Positions 39,863-49,519 are shown, counted from the first letter of the stretch. The stretch: DNA of 64,000 bases from Streptomyces sp. WMMB303 (GCF_029351045.1 NZ_JARKIN010000001.1:6045001-6109000), one strand, 5' to 3'. The notes: generated by a model not told the origin, from the sequence alone. A program made the numbers and translations.

Positions 39863-41494
39863 TCAGTGGAAGAAGTGCCGCGTCCCGGTGAGGTACATGG
39901 TCACGCCCGCCTTGGCCGCGGCCTCGACCACCTGCTCGTCACGGACCGAGCCGCCGGGCTGGACGACGGCGCGCACGCCCGCCGCGGTCAGCACCTCCAG
40001 CCCGTCGGGGAAGGGGAAGAACGCGTCCGAGGCCGCGTAAGCGCCGCGCGCCCGCTCCGCACCGGCGCGCTGGACGGCGAGTCGGGCCGAGTCGACGCGG
40101 TTGACCTGGCCCATTCCGACACCCACAGTGGCGCGGTCCTCGGCGAGCAGGATCGCGTTCGACTTCACCGCCCGGCAGGCCCGCCAGGCGAAGGCGAGCT
40201 CGGCCATTTCGTCGGCGCCGAGCGCCTCGCCCGCGGCCAGGGTCCAGTGCGCCGGATCGTCGCCCGCCGCCTGGAAGACATCCTTGGCCTGCGCGAGGAC
40301 GCCGCCGTCGACGGGACGGAACTCGACCGGTGCGGCCGGTGCCTCCGGGCAGCGCAGCACGCGGATGTTCTTCTTGCGGGAGAGTGCCTCGAGAGCCCCG
40401 TCCTCGTAGTCGGGGGCGACGACGACCTCGGTGAAGATCTCCGCGACCTGCTCGGCCATCTCCCGTGACACCGGCCGGTTCACGGCGATCACGCCGCCGT
40501 ACGCGGAGAGCGGGTCGCAGGCGTGTGCCTTGCGGTGCGCCTCGGCGACCTCCGCGCCCACCGCGATGCCGCAGGGGTTGGTGTGCTTGATGACGGCGAC
40601 ACACGGCTCGGCGTGGTCGTAGGCGGCGCGGCGCGCGGCGTCGGTGTCGACGTAGTTGTTGTACGACATCTCCTTGCCGTGCAGCTGCTCCGCCTCGGCC
40701 AGTCCGCCGTCGCCCGAGGTGTAGAGCGCGGCGGGCTGGTGCGGGTTCTCGCCGTACCGCAGCACGTTCTTGCGCTGGTAGGTGACGCCGTGGAAGGACG
40801 GGAACGGGTCGTGCTTCCGGGCGCCCTCGCCCGCCGTCCCGGTCGCGGCACCGGACTCGGCGGCGTCGGCGGACTCGGCGGCGTCGGCGTAGCCGGAGAA
40901 CCAGCCGGCCACCGCGACGTCGTAGGCCGCGGTGTGCTGGAACGCCTCGCCCGCCAGCCGCTTCCGTGCCGCCAGGTCGAAGCCGCCCCCTTCGACAGCG
41001 GCGAGGACCTCGCCGTAGCGGTCCGGATTGACGACGACCGCCACGGACGGGTGGTTCTTGGCCGCGGCGCGGACCATCGAGGGCCCGCCGATGTCGATCT
41101 GCTCCACGCAGGCGTCGTCGGAGGCGCCCGAGGCGACGGTGTCCGCGAACGGGTAGAGGTTGACGACCACCAGCTCGAACGGCTCGACGCCCAGCTCGCC
41201 CAACTGCTCGCGGTGCGCCTCCAGCCGCTGGTCGGCGAGGATGCCCGCGTGCACGCGCGGGTGCAGCGTCTTGACCCGCCCGTCCAGGCACTCGGGGAAG
41301 CCGGTCAGCTCCTCGACGGGGGTGACCGGAACCCCGGCGTCCGCGATCCGCTTCGCCGTCGAACCGGTCGAGACGAGCTGCACACCGGCGGCGTGCAGCC
41401 CCCGCGCCAGCTCCTCCAGCCCCGTCTTGTCGTACACACTGACCAGCGCGCGGCGGATCGGCCGCTTGGCGCCCAGCGCGACATTCTCACTCAT
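39863..41494 (-). CDS. purH: Bifunctional AICAR transformylase/IMP cyclohydrolase
   Basis: Catalyses the last two steps of de novo IMP synthesis. The protein has 543 residues. The N-terminal cyclohydrolase domain shows RRALVSVYDKTGLEELARGL, the C-terminal transformylase IKHTNPCGIAVG, and the end GTRHFFH is typical. An Ala/Glu/Ser/Asp insertion near residue 205 comes from a short DNA repeat around 40850-40890 and should be a surface loop. Its ATG overlaps the purN stop by 8 bases, giving a coupled purN-purH operon. The 3' side holds the IS-split terminator. Confidence 0.96.
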   Translation of the reverse strand: MSENVALGAKRPIRRALVSVYDKTGLEELARGLHAAGVQLVSTGSTAKRIADAGVPVTPVEELTGFPECLDGRVKTLHPRVHAGILADQRLEAHREQLGELGVEPFELVVVNLYPFADTVASGASDDACVEQIDIGGPSMVRAAAKNHPSVAVVVNPDRYGEVLAAVEGGGFDLAARKRLAGEAFQHTAAYDVAVAGWFSGYADAAESADAAESGAATGTAGEGARKHDPFPSFHGVTYQRKNVLRYGENPHQPAALYTSGDGGLAEAEQLHGKEMSYNNYVDTDAARRAAYDHAEPCVAVIKHTNPCGIAVGAEVAEAHRKAHACDPLSAYGGVIAVNRPVSREMAEQVAEIFTEVVVAPDYEDGALEALSRKKNIRVLRCPEAPAAPVEFRPVDGGVLAQAKDVFQAAGDDPAHWTLAAGEALGADEMAELAFAWRACRAVKSNAILLAEDRATVGVGMGQVNRVDSARLAVQRAGAERARGAYAASDAFFPFPDGLEVLTAAGVRAVVQPGGSVRDEQVVEAAAKAGVTMYLTGTRHFFH

Positions 41495-42149
41495 GACCCA
41501 GTCGTACCCTTCTCATGTTCGGCCCCTCGAGGGTGTAGCCGTGGCGGGCGATGCGCCCCACCACCTCGACGAGCAGCCGTCGCTCGACTTCCTTGATCCG
41601 CTCGTGCAGGGCGGCACCCTCGTCGGTGTGGTCCTCGTCCCGGATCTCGACCGCGCGCTGCGCGATGACCGGACCGGTGTCGACGCCGTCGTCGACGAAG
41701 TGGACGGTGCATCCGGTCACCTTCGCGCCGTACGCGAGCGCGTCGCGTACGCCGTGGGCACCGGGAAAACTGGGGAGCAGCGCGGGGTGCGTGTTGAGGA
41801 CCCGTCCGCCGAACCGCGCCAGGAACCGGCTGCCGACCACCTTCATGAAGCCCGCCGAGACCACCAGGTCCGGTGCGTGCGCCTCGGTCGCCTCGGTGAG
41901 GGCGGCATCCCACTCGGCGCGGTCGGCGAAGTCCTTGACCCGGCACACGAAGGTGGGGATCCCGGCCCGCTCGGCCCGCGCCAGCCCCTCGATCCCGCTC
42001 CGGTCGGCCCCGACGGCGACGATCTCGTACGGGGTGCCGACCGCGGGGTCGGCCGCGGCGTCGAGCAGCGCCTGGAGGTTCGTGCCGGAACCGGACACCA
42101 GGACGACGAGGCGCACAGGGGCGACGGGACGGAAGGACTGCGCGTCCAC
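41487..42149 (-). CDS. purN: Phosphoribosylglycinamide formyltransferase
   Basis: Transfers a formyl group from 10-formyl-tetrahydrofolate to GAR in purine synthesis. The protein has 220 residues. Motifs: LVSGSGTNLQALLDA near residue 18 (phosphate binding), NTHPALLPSFPGAHGV near residue 118 with the catalytic Asn and His, and VDDGVDTGPVIAQ with the catalytic Asp. The start is GTG 42149 with a purine-rich GAGAGAG upstream. It overlaps purH at the 3' end. The 10-formyl donor can be produced by FolD, encoded 6 kb away. Confidence 0.95.
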   Translation of the reverse strand: MDAQSFRPVAPVRLVVLVSGSGTNLQALLDAAADPAVGTPYEIVAVGADRSGIEGLARAERAGIPTFVCRVKDFADRAEWDAALTEATEAHAPDLVVSAGFMKVVGSRFLARFGGRVLNTHPALLPSFPGAHGVRDALAYGAKVTGCTVHFVDDGVDTGPVIAQRAVEIRDEDHTDEGAALHERIKEVERRLLVEVVGRIARHGYTLEGPNMRRVRLGHE

Positions 42150-42397
42150 GACAGGGCTCTCTCTCGCGGGGAGACGGAATTGTGCGGTCGTACAAGTACG
42201 TGGACCCGAGGATTCCGGGGAACTCTACGAAGCGTCCGACCGTCGGCAACGATACCGGCACTCGGAACGGCCCCCACGGGACGGGGGCGCATGCGGAAGG
42301 TAGCGTCAGGGACACGGTCTCCTTGGGTTCCCGCGGGGGCTCAGGGGCCGCAGGGCCGTGGAAGCGACGCGGAAGCGATGAGGAAGACACACACCAG

Positions 42398-43468
42398 ATG
42401 ACCGACCGACGCCGCCGTGCGGCCGCATCCGACAGCACCTCCCGCGAGGACAACCCCTTCGCGCCGCCGCCGGAGGGGCAGCCGGACCGGCCGTGGGAAC
42501 CGCGGGTGCCGCGCGAGCGCGGCACCGGTGAGTCGCCGGGGGCCGGCGGGTCCGGCGGGACGGGTTCGGCGCCCTCGGGACCGTCCGGCCGGGGATCCGG
42601 CACCGACAGCCCGGCGGACGGCTCGACGAAGGGCGGCTCGACGGAAGGCTCGGGCGACGGCGGCTCGCCGGGCGGGGACCGCGAGAACGCCGGGGGCTCG
42701 GACGGCGAGCAGCAGTCGTCGAGTTGGGGCAGCCAGTGGAGCGCCCGGCAGCCGGGGCGGCAGAGCGGCGGATTCGGCGGCGGCCCCGGCAGGGCGGGCA
42801 GCGGCAGCGGGGACGGCCGCGACAACGGCGACCAGCGGTCTTCCGGACCGGGCGGTCCCGGCGGCCCGGACGGCCCCGGCGGCACCCGCGGGATGCGCTG
42901 GGACCCCACCGACCCCCTGCAGCGCCACGCCCGCTACTCCCTGCACGCCGGAATCTGGGGCCTCTTCTTCGCGCTGCTGAGCGTGCCGCAGGTCGCGCTG
43001 CTGCTCGGCGCGCTCTCCCTCTACTGGGGCAGCAACGCGCTGCGCGGCAAACTGCCCGCTTCCGCGACGAAGCCGGGCGGCAAGTCCGCCGCGAAGACCG
43101 CAAAGGCCACGAAGAGCGACAAGACCGGCAGGGGCGGCAGGGGCGGGCGCAAGGGCCCCGCGGCCACCGCGGAGGACGTGGCCGGCACGGCGCGCGGCGC
43201 GGAGCAGGAGGGCGCCGGCGCCGACGGCAAGCCTCGGGTTCCGCTGGCCGTCACGCCCGCCCAGGCGGACAAGGCCAAGCGGACAGCGGCCATCAGCGGC
43301 CTGGTCACCGCGAGTCTGACACTGGTGATCGTCGGCGCCACTTTCGCGTTCCAGTTCGTGTACAGCGACTTCTACACCTGTCAGAACGACGCGCTCACCC
43401 AGTCCTCCCGGGACGAATGCACCCGGCACCTGCCCGAGGAGCTGCGGCCGTTCCTGGAGGACCGCTGA
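42398..43468 (+). CDS. Membrane protein with long disordered N-terminal region
   Basis: A 356-residue protein that I do not recognise. Residues 1-165 are Gly/Ser/Pro/Asp-rich and disordered. A hydrophobic hairpin follows near residues 180-212 (GIWGLFFALLSVPQVALLLGALSLYWGSNAL). A Lys/Gly/Arg-rich cytoplasmic loop comes next, then a helix near 300-322 and a short C-terminal domain with TCQNDALTQSSRDECTRHLPE, whose two Cys could pair outside the cell. ATG 42398 is used; upstream in-frame codons exist. It diverges from purN and converges with the DUF6350 gene. Confidence 0.7.
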   Translation: MTDRRRRAAASDSTSREDNPFAPPPEGQPDRPWEPRVPRERGTGESPGAGGSGGTGSAPSGPSGRGSGTDSPADGSTKGGSTEGSGDGGSPGGDRENAGGSDGEQQSSSWGSQWSARQPGRQSGGFGGGPGRAGSGSGDGRDNGDQRSSGPGGPGGPDGPGGTRGMRWDPTDPLQRHARYSLHAGIWGLFFALLSVPQVALLLGALSLYWGSNALRGKLPASATKPGGKSAAKTAKATKSDKTGRGGRGGRKGPAATAEDVAGTARGAEQEGAGADGKPRVPLAVTPAQADKAKRTAAISGLVTASLTLVIVGATFAFQFVYSDFYTCQNDALTQSSRDECTRHLPEELRPFLEDR

Positions 43469-43545
43469 CCCCGGCCGACACCACGGCGCCGGGCAGCCCC
43501 CGGCAGCACCACCATGCGGACGGGCGGACCCCGATCCCCGGTGGA

Positions 43546-45321
43546 TCACTTCGCGGAGGCCGTCTGAACCGGCTCGTCCGGGCGGGCCGGGGCTTCTGCC
43601 GGGGGCGAGACACCGGCAGGGTCCGGAGCATCGCCGTGGGCCGGGGTGTCGTCGCGGGCCGGGGTGTCGCGGCCGGGCACCGGCATCGGGACGGGGAGCG
43701 GATGCTCACGGGCTTCCGCCGGTACGGGGGCGGGCCCGGCTCCGGAGCCGGTGGGCGGTGCGGACAGCGGGGTGCTCAGCCACCCCGGCTCGGCCTCGCC
43801 CGCCCCGGACCGTTCGGGGCCGCGGTGTCCGTCGGAGTCGTCGGGCGCGAAGTCGGGCATCAGACCGCCGGAGGCGGACTTCATCACGGACCAGCGTGCG
43901 CGGCGCACCTCGTCGGTGTGCCATGCGGGGTCCGGACCGTGGCCGCGGGCGGCGAGCACGGCGGCCCGCACGGCCCGCGCCGCGGCAGCAGCCGCCCGGC
44001 GCGCGCGGTACCGCGTCCACCAGCCGACCCCCAGCGCGGTGGGCAGTCCGACACCGGCCATCCAGGCGCAAGCCGCGCCTCCGGCCTGCCACCAATGAGG
44101 ACCCACATGGGCCAGCGTCCCGTTGCCGAGGGGGCCGCTCGCACTCGCGGTGAGCAGCGCCACGGCGGCCCCGCAGAGCACCCCGGCGAGCAGGACGGTC
44201 ACGACGGTGGCCCGCCAGCCCGGGGCACCCCGCGGCGCTCGGCCGGGCCCGGGTCCGACAGCCACCTCGGAACGCCCGATCCACCAGCCGCACAGCAGAC
44301 CCCCCAGCAGGGGCACCAGACCCGTCAGACACCACTGCGTCACGCTGCCGGCACCCTCTTCCGGTACGGCGGCCAGCAGCGGAAACGGAGGGAGCGGCGG
44401 GGCCGCCGTCGTGGCGAGCGGGCCCGCGACGCTACCGGCGCCCAGCGTGAATCCGGGGCCCAGGACGTAGGCCGCCGCCCACAGCGCCGCGTTGGGCAGC
44501 AGCGCGACCGTGAGCAGCAGCAGCCCGAGGTGCCCGGACGCGCTTCCGGCGAGCTGCGGGAACGCGCCGAACACCGCGCGGGCGTTCCAGACCAGGACAG
44601 CGGCCAGCAGCGCGGCGCCGCCGGCGCACAGCACCACGGTGGCCGTACCGGCGGCCTGTACGGCCACGGTCGCCCGCTCCCGGGTGACTGCGCGGAGGCT
44701 GCCGCGCACCCAGCCGCGGGCCGGATCCGGCAGCCGCGCGAGAAGAGGGGCCCAGCTCCTTGCGGGCGCCTGGGGAGGCAGGCAGCGGACCGCGCACAGC
44801 CCCGTCACCAGCAGGGCGAACAGCGGCAGGTGACAGGCCGCGCTGACGGGTTCCGCCTCGAGCGGACCGCCGGAGGCGGAGGCCAGTACGGCGGCGGTGA
44901 CCAGGAGATAGCCGCCCGACACCCACACCGCCACCTCCGGTGGCCCGTAGTCCTCGTCCGCGGTCGGCCGGGCGTCCAGCGCCTCCCGCGTGGCGCGCCA
45001 CAGCAGCGACACGGGTACCGCCGTCAGCAGCAGGGGTGTCACTCCCACGGGTACCGCTGGGCCGGTCGGTGCTTCCCGCCGCACGAGCTCCGCGCCGTGC
45101 GCCAGCAGCCACAGGTCCGCCGCCGTGCGCAGGGCGTCGTCCGCTCCTCCGACGGGATACGGCGAGACGGTCCACAGCAGCAGGACGACGACGGCGGACA
45201 GGCCGAGCCCGAGCCCGGCGGCCACCGCACCGCCCAGCAACCATCCGCTGGTGAGGGGCAGGAGACGGGGGCGGCGGCGGCCCGAGGAGAGCGACGGACC
45301 GCGGTGCGTCAGAGGGCTCAC
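43546..45321 (-). CDS. DUF6350-type polytopic membrane protein
   Basis: A 591-residue integral membrane protein with roughly 10-12 hydrophobic helices between residues 25 and 430. A disordered, Pro/Glu/Asp-rich tail of about 130 residues follows. GGWLLGGAVAAGLGLGL near the N-terminus and repeated WWxxxG elements such as CGWWIGRSEV fit the actinobacterial DUF6350 family, which I recall beside purN in streptomycetes. Start GTG 45321 is chosen; the upstream frame to 45387 covers the AT-richer divergent promoter and is unlikely to be coding. The function is unknown. Confidence 0.75.
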   Translation of the reverse strand: MSPLTHRGPSLSSGRRRPRLLPLTSGWLLGGAVAAGLGLGLSAVVVLLLWTVSPYPVGGADDALRTAADLWLLAHGAELVRREAPTGPAVPVGVTPLLLTAVPVSLLWRATREALDARPTADEDYGPPEVAVWVSGGYLLVTAAVLASASGGPLEAEPVSAACHLPLFALLVTGLCAVRCLPPQAPARSWAPLLARLPDPARGWVRGSLRAVTRERATVAVQAAGTATVVLCAGGAALLAAVLVWNARAVFGAFPQLAGSASGHLGLLLLTVALLPNAALWAAAYVLGPGFTLGAGSVAGPLATTAAPPLPPFPLLAAVPEEGAGSVTQWCLTGLVPLLGGLLCGWWIGRSEVAVGPGPGRAPRGAPGWRATVVTVLLAGVLCGAAVALLTASASGPLGNGTLAHVGPHWWQAGGAACAWMAGVGLPTALGVGWWTRYRARRAAAAAARAVRAAVLAARGHGPDPAWHTDEVRRARWSVMKSASGGLMPDFAPDDSDGHRGPERSGAGEAEPGWLSTPLSAPPTGSGAGPAPVPAEAREHPLPVPMPVPGRDTPARDDTPAHGDAPDPAGVSPPAEAPARPDEPVQTASAK

Positions 45322-45397
45322 AGCGCCATGCTGCCAAGAACACCCGTTTTGCCCCAGTAGCAGGCATTTTGTCGCTGTGTCGCACAAGCTATGCGGT

Positions 45398-47149
45398 ATG
45401 CCTCTCTCTTCCTCCCCCGACGACGACCGGAACCCGGCCCGGCCCCGTCCCGCGGAATCTCCCGATACGCCCTCACCCGGAGTGACTCCGCCCGCGCGGA
45501 CTCCGGCGAAAGCGCGAACGAGGACTCAGGCAGAAGCGGGGGCGGGGAAGAGGCCGGCGAGGGACGGGAAGAAGCGCGCGGAGAAGACGGCGCACGGGAC
45601 GAGGAACCGGAAGAAGGGGAAGCGCTCCCCCGAGGGCCGGGCGGCGGCTTCCGCCCCGGCGCGCCTGGAGAAGCGGCTTCCCGACACGGAGCCCGGTGCG
45701 GTCGAGACCTCGCCGTCCTCGGAACCGGCACGGGCCCCGAAGACGGCCGCCCGGGCCCCGGCAGCCGACGCGCCGGCCCCGGAGACGACACAGGCCCGGC
45801 CCGCATCCGACCCCGCACCCGACCCCGCGGGCGAACCCGCACCCGCACCCGGGCCCGAACCCGGCCCGGAACCCGGCTCCTGGTCCGCAACCGAGCAGGC
45901 GCCGTCCGAGCAGAAGCAGCCGGAGACACGGGCAGAGAGGGCGCAGGCACAGGCACAAGCGCAGGCGCAGGCACAGGCACAGGCACAAGCGCAGGCGCAG
46001 GCGCAGCCGCAGCCGCAGCCGCAGCCGCAGGGCGGGGACGAAGGGGAACCCCTCACCCCGACCCCGCGGAGCGAAGCACGGCCGCAGACCGGCTCGCCGC
46101 GGGTTCCGGCGCCGGCGCCGCGGAGCGAGCCGGAGCCGCGGGTCGAGGTGCCGGCGGACGTACCCGGCCCGGTGGAGGACTTCGTCCGGTCGGCCCGGCG
46201 GCCGACGGTACTGCCGGACGATCCGGTCGCCGCGTTCGACGAGCTGTACCGGTGGCAGGCGCGGGCGCTCACCCGGCAGGCTCTTCTGCTGTGCGGACAC
46301 CGCCGGGTGGCGGAACGGGCCGTGCGCTGGGCGTTCCACCAGGCGTGGCAGCACTGGCCGAAGGTGCTGGCAGGGGGCGATCCGACCCGGACGGTACGGG
46401 CGACGGTGTACGAGTACGCGCTCTCGCCCTGGCATCGGTTTCATCCGAGACATCGCAGACCCGAGGTGTGCCGGGGTTCGTCGGGCGACAGCGCGGTGCT
46501 GGAGTCGTTCCTGGAGCTGCCGCGCAGCTATCGGGCCGCGCTGCTGCTGCATTACGGGCTGGGGCTGACCCTGGCCGAGACGGCCGCCGAGGCGGAGTGC
46601 AGCACCGAGGCGGCGGCCGGGCGGATCGCGCACGGGCGGGCGGCGCTGGAGGAGAGCTGGCCGCCGCTGGCGCGGAAGCCGCGTCGGCAGCGGGGTGCCG
46701 TGCTGGCCCGTAGCCTGCGCGAGCTGGCCGCAGCGCAGCCGGTACGCCCGGTCCCCGCCCAACTGGTGCGGGGCGGCAGCTCGCGGACGACGCGGCTGTG
46801 GACACGCGCTTCGGTCGGCCTGACGGCGGCGGTGGCCGCGGCGACCGCGTTCACCCTGCTGACGACCCAGAGCGGGGACAGCGCCCCGGCGCCGGAGCGG
46901 GAGCGGGTGCCGCGGGGGACGTTCGCACCGGCGACGCTCCCCGGCGGGCCGGAAACGGGGGCTGGGACGGGGTCGGGTACGGGGCTGGGGCCGGGGGGTG
47001 GGAGGGGGACGAACGCGCATTCCGCTCCCACGAGTGAGCGGAACAGCGCGGGCTCCTCGGTCCGGGCACCGGCCGCAGGAACCGGGCAGGCGTATCTCCC
47101 ACAGCTCCGTTCCACCAACACCCGGGGGCATCTGCACGACTTCCCGTAG
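45398..47149 (+). CDS. Sigma-factor-like protein with Ala-Gln repeat and membrane helix
   Basis: A 583-residue protein. Residues 1-260 are disordered, Pro/Ala/Glu/Arg-rich, and contain eleven Ala-Gln then four Pro-Gln dipeptides (182-211). Residues 280-430 resemble ECF sigma regions 2 and 4: DPVAAFDELYRWQARALTRQALLLCGHRRVAERAV, then FLELPRSYRAALLLHYGLGLTLAETAAEAECSTEAAAGRI with a helix-turn-helix look. A likely membrane helix (VGLTAAVAAATAFTLLT) is near 472-488, followed by an external Gly/Thr/Ser-rich tail. Start ATG 45398. Whether it still initiates transcription is unknown. It diverges from the DUF6350 gene. Confidence 0.68.
   Translation: MPLSSSPDDDRNPARPRPAESPDTPSPGVTPPARTPAKARTRTQAEAGAGKRPARDGKKRAEKTAHGTRNRKKGKRSPEGRAAASAPARLEKRLPDTEPGAVETSPSSEPARAPKTAARAPAADAPAPETTQARPASDPAPDPAGEPAPAPGPEPGPEPGSWSATEQAPSEQKQPETRAERAQAQAQAQAQAQAQAQAQAQAQPQPQPQPQGGDEGEPLTPTPRSEARPQTGSPRVPAPAPRSEPEPRVEVPADVPGPVEDFVRSARRPTVLPDDPVAAFDELYRWQARALTRQALLLCGHRRVAERAVRWAFHQAWQHWPKVLAGGDPTRTVRATVYEYALSPWHRFHPRHRRPEVCRGSSGDSAVLESFLELPRSYRAALLLHYGLGLTLAETAAEAECSTEAAAGRIAHGRAALEESWPPLARKPRRQRGAVLARSLRELAAAQPVRPVPAQLVRGGSSRTTRLWTRASVGLTAAVAAATAFTLLTTQSGDSAPAPERERVPRGTFAPATLPGGPETGAGTGSGTGLGPGGGRGTNAHSAPTSERNSAGSSVRAPAAGTGQAYLPQLRSTNTRGHLHDFP
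45941..46030 (+). repeat. Hexanucleotide repeat tract coding for Ala-Gln and Pro-Gln dipeptides
   Basis: Fifteen consecutive hexamers of the type GCNCAR or CCGCAG run without interruption. Hexamers 2-5 are repeated exactly as 7-10, showing a past tandem duplication. Length can change by six bases without altering the frame. Confidence 0.92.
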
Positions 47150-47195
47150 CCGGGGCGCGAACCCTCCGTCCGGGACGGACGGGGCCGGACACACC

Positions 47196-47229
47196 GACGG
47201 GCCCGCGCCCCGGAGGGTGCGGGCCCGTC
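47196..47229. terminator. Bidirectional terminator between the sigma-like gene and sucD
   Basis: An 11-bp perfect stem (47196-47206 with 47219-47229) with a 12-base loop lies between convergent stops. Confidence 0.78.
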
Positions 47230-47276
47230 GAGCGGCTGAAGCCGGGCACGCCCAGGCGTCAGGACGCGCCCAGGTG

Positions 47277-48161
47277 TCAGGCGCTGAGGCGCTCCCGCGC
47301 GAGCCGCGCGGTCTCGGACGGGGTCTTGCCGACCTTCACGCCCGCGGCCTCCAGGGCCTCCTTCTTCGCCTGCGCGGTGCCGGAGGAGCCGGAGACGATG
47401 GCGCCCGCGTGGCCCATGGTCTTGCCTTCCGGCGCGGTGAAGCCCGCGACGTAGCCGACGACCGGCTTGGTCACGTTCTCCTTGATGAAGTCGGCCGCAC
47501 GCTCCTCGGCGTCGCCGCCGATCTCGCCGATCATCACGATCAGGTCGGTGTCCGGGTCGGCCTCGAACGCCTTGAGGGCGTCGATGTGGGTGGTGCCGAT
47601 GACCGGGTCACCGCCGATGCCCACGCAGGTCGAGAAGCCGATGTCGCGCAGCTCGTACATCATCTGGTACGTCAGCGTGCCGGACTTCGAGACCAGGCCG
47701 ATGCGCCCCGGCTTGGTGATGTCGGACGGGATGATGCCCGCGTTCGACTGGCCGGGGGTGATCAGACCGGGGCAGTTCGGGCCGACGATCCGCGTCGTGT
47801 TGCCCTTCTGGGCCGCGTAGTCCCAGAAGTAGGCGGTGTCGTGGACGGCGATGCCCTCGGTGATCACGACGGCGAGGCCGATGCCCGCGTCGACGGCCTC
47901 GATGACGGCGTCCTTGCTGAACTTCGGCGGGACGAAGATCACGGTGACGTCGGCGCCGGTGGCCTCCATGGCCTCCTTGACGCCGCCGAAGACGGGCACC
48001 TCGGTGCCGTCGAAGTCAACGGTGGTGCCCGCCTTGCGGGGGTTCACACCGCCGACGATGTTGGTGCCGGAGGCCAGCATCCGCTTGGTGTGCTTCTGGC
48101 CCTCCGAGCCGGTCATCCCCTGGACGATGACCTTGCTCTCCTTGGTGAGGAAGATAGCCAT
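47277..48161 (-). CDS. sucD: Succinyl-CoA synthetase alpha subunit
   Basis: Alpha subunit of succinyl-CoA synthetase, which makes ATP or GTP from succinyl-CoA in the TCA cycle. The protein has 294 residues. The CoA-binding motif VQGMTGSEGQKHTKRML is near residue 14. VGPNCPGLITPGQ near residue 123 and the phosphorylated His in GKTMGHAGAIVSG near residue 250 are intact. The start is ATG 48161, 35 bases after the sucC stop. The pair sucC-sucD is transcribed leftwards, convergent with the sigma-like gene. Confidence 0.97.
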   Translation of the reverse strand: MAIFLTKESKVIVQGMTGSEGQKHTKRMLASGTNIVGGVNPRKAGTTVDFDGTEVPVFGGVKEAMEATGADVTVIFVPPKFSKDAVIEAVDAGIGLAVVITEGIAVHDTAYFWDYAAQKGNTTRIVGPNCPGLITPGQSNAGIIPSDITKPGRIGLVSKSGTLTYQMMYELRDIGFSTCVGIGGDPVIGTTHIDALKAFEADPDTDLIVMIGEIGGDAEERAADFIKENVTKPVVGYVAGFTAPEGKTMGHAGAIVSGSSGTAQAKKEALEAAGVKVGKTPSETARLARERLSA

Positions 48162-48196
48162 GGTGTGTCGGTGTCCTCGTTCGGTCTCGTCCGGGC

Positions 48197-49369
48197 TTAC
48201 TTGGCGGCCAGCTCGGCGGCCTTGTCGGCCGCGCCGTCCATGGTGTCCACCTGCTGCACGAGCGGGTGCGCTGCGTCGGTCAGGATCTTGCGACCCAGCT
48301 CGGCGTTGTTGCCGTCGAGGCGGACGACGAGCGGCTTGCTGACGTCCTCGCCCTTGGACTTGAGCAGCTCCAGTGCCTGCACGATGCCGTTGGCGACGGC
48401 GTCGCAGGCGGTGATGCCACCGAAGACGTTCACGAAGACGGACTTGACGTCCGGGTCACCGAGGATGATCTCCAGGCCGTTGGCCATCACCTCGGCGGAG
48501 GCGCCGCCGCCGATGTCCAGGAAGTTGGCGGGCTTGACGTTGCTGTGCGCCTCGCCCGCGTAGGCGACGACGTCGAGGGTGGACATGACCAGCCCCGCGC
48601 CGTTGCCGATGATCCCGACCTGGCCGTCGAGCTTGACGTAGTTGAGGTTCTTGGCCTTGGCCGCCGCCTCCAGCGGGTTGGCCGCCGCCTTGTCCTCCAG
48701 AGCCTCGTGCTCGGGCTGACGGAAGTCGGCGTTGGCGTCCAGCGACACCTTGCCGTCCAGCGCGATGACCTTGCCCTCGGCGGTCTTGACCAGCGGGTTG
48801 ACCTCGACCAGGAGAGCGTCCTCCTTGACGAAGACGTCCCACAGCTTGACCAGCACGTTGCTGATCTGGTCGACCAGCTCGGCCGGGAACTTCGCGGCCT
48901 CGGCGATCTCGCGGGCCTTGGCCTCGGTCACACCCTCGATGGCGTCCACCGGGATCTTGGCCAGCGCCTCCGGCTTGGTGGCCGCGACCTCCTCGATCTC
49001 CACGCCGCCCTCGACGGAGGCCATGGCCAGGAAGGTGCGGTTGGTGCGGTCGAGCAGGAAGGAGACGTAGTACTCCTCCTGGATGTCCGCGGTCTGGGCG
49101 AGCATCACCTTGTGGACCGTGTGGCCCTTGATGTCCATGCCCAGGATCTGGCCGGCCTTCTCGACCGCGTCCGCCGGGTCGGAGGCCAGCTTGACGCCGC
49201 CGGCCTTGCCGCGGCCGCCGGTCTTGACCTGCGCCTTGACGACCGCCCGGCCGCCGAGCCGCTCGGTCACCTCGCGCGCCGCCTCGGATGTCTCGATGAC
49301 TTCACCGGCCAGCACCGGTACGTCATGCTTGGCGAAGAGGTCCCTCGCCTGGTACTCGAACAGGTCCAC
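48197..49369 (-). CDS. sucC: Succinyl-CoA synthetase beta subunit
   Basis: Beta subunit of succinyl-CoA synthetase, with an ATP-grasp domain giving nucleotide and succinate binding. The protein has 390 residues. The N-terminus DLFEYQARDLFAKHDVPV and the run VKAQVKTGGRGKAGGVK near residue 45 are characteristic. VEVNPLVKT provides metal ligands near residue 195, and GIITACDAVANGI-like sequence appears as FGGITACDAVANGI near residue 325. The start is GTG 49369. The upstream 226-base gap contains a Crp-type palindrome but no other gene. Confidence 0.97.
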   Translation of the reverse strand: MDLFEYQARDLFAKHDVPVLAGEVIETSEAAREVTERLGGRAVVKAQVKTGGRGKAGGVKLASDPADAVEKAGQILGMDIKGHTVHKVMLAQTADIQEEYYVSFLLDRTNRTFLAMASVEGGVEIEEVAATKPEALAKIPVDAIEGVTEAKAREIAEAAKFPAELVDQISNVLVKLWDVFVKEDALLVEVNPLVKTAEGKVIALDGKVSLDANADFRQPEHEALEDKAAANPLEAAAKAKNLNYVKLDGQVGIIGNGAGLVMSTLDVVAYAGEAHSNVKPANFLDIGGGASAEVMANGLEIILGDPDVKSVFVNVFGGITACDAVANGIVQALELLKSKGEDVSKPLVVRLDGNNAELGRKILTDAAHPLVQQVDTMDGAADKAAELAAK

Positions 49370-49519
49370 GCGCGTCCGTCCCCTTAATCAGTGGTCTCGC
49401 GGTCGATGTCAGCGTGGGCGTGCCGCAGGGCCGCGGCGTCCACGGGTCGCGCGGCATGTCCGCCTTGCAGGTTAGCCCTGCGTGCGTGCGGTGCCTAAAT
49501 CGCACCTCACACATACGCG

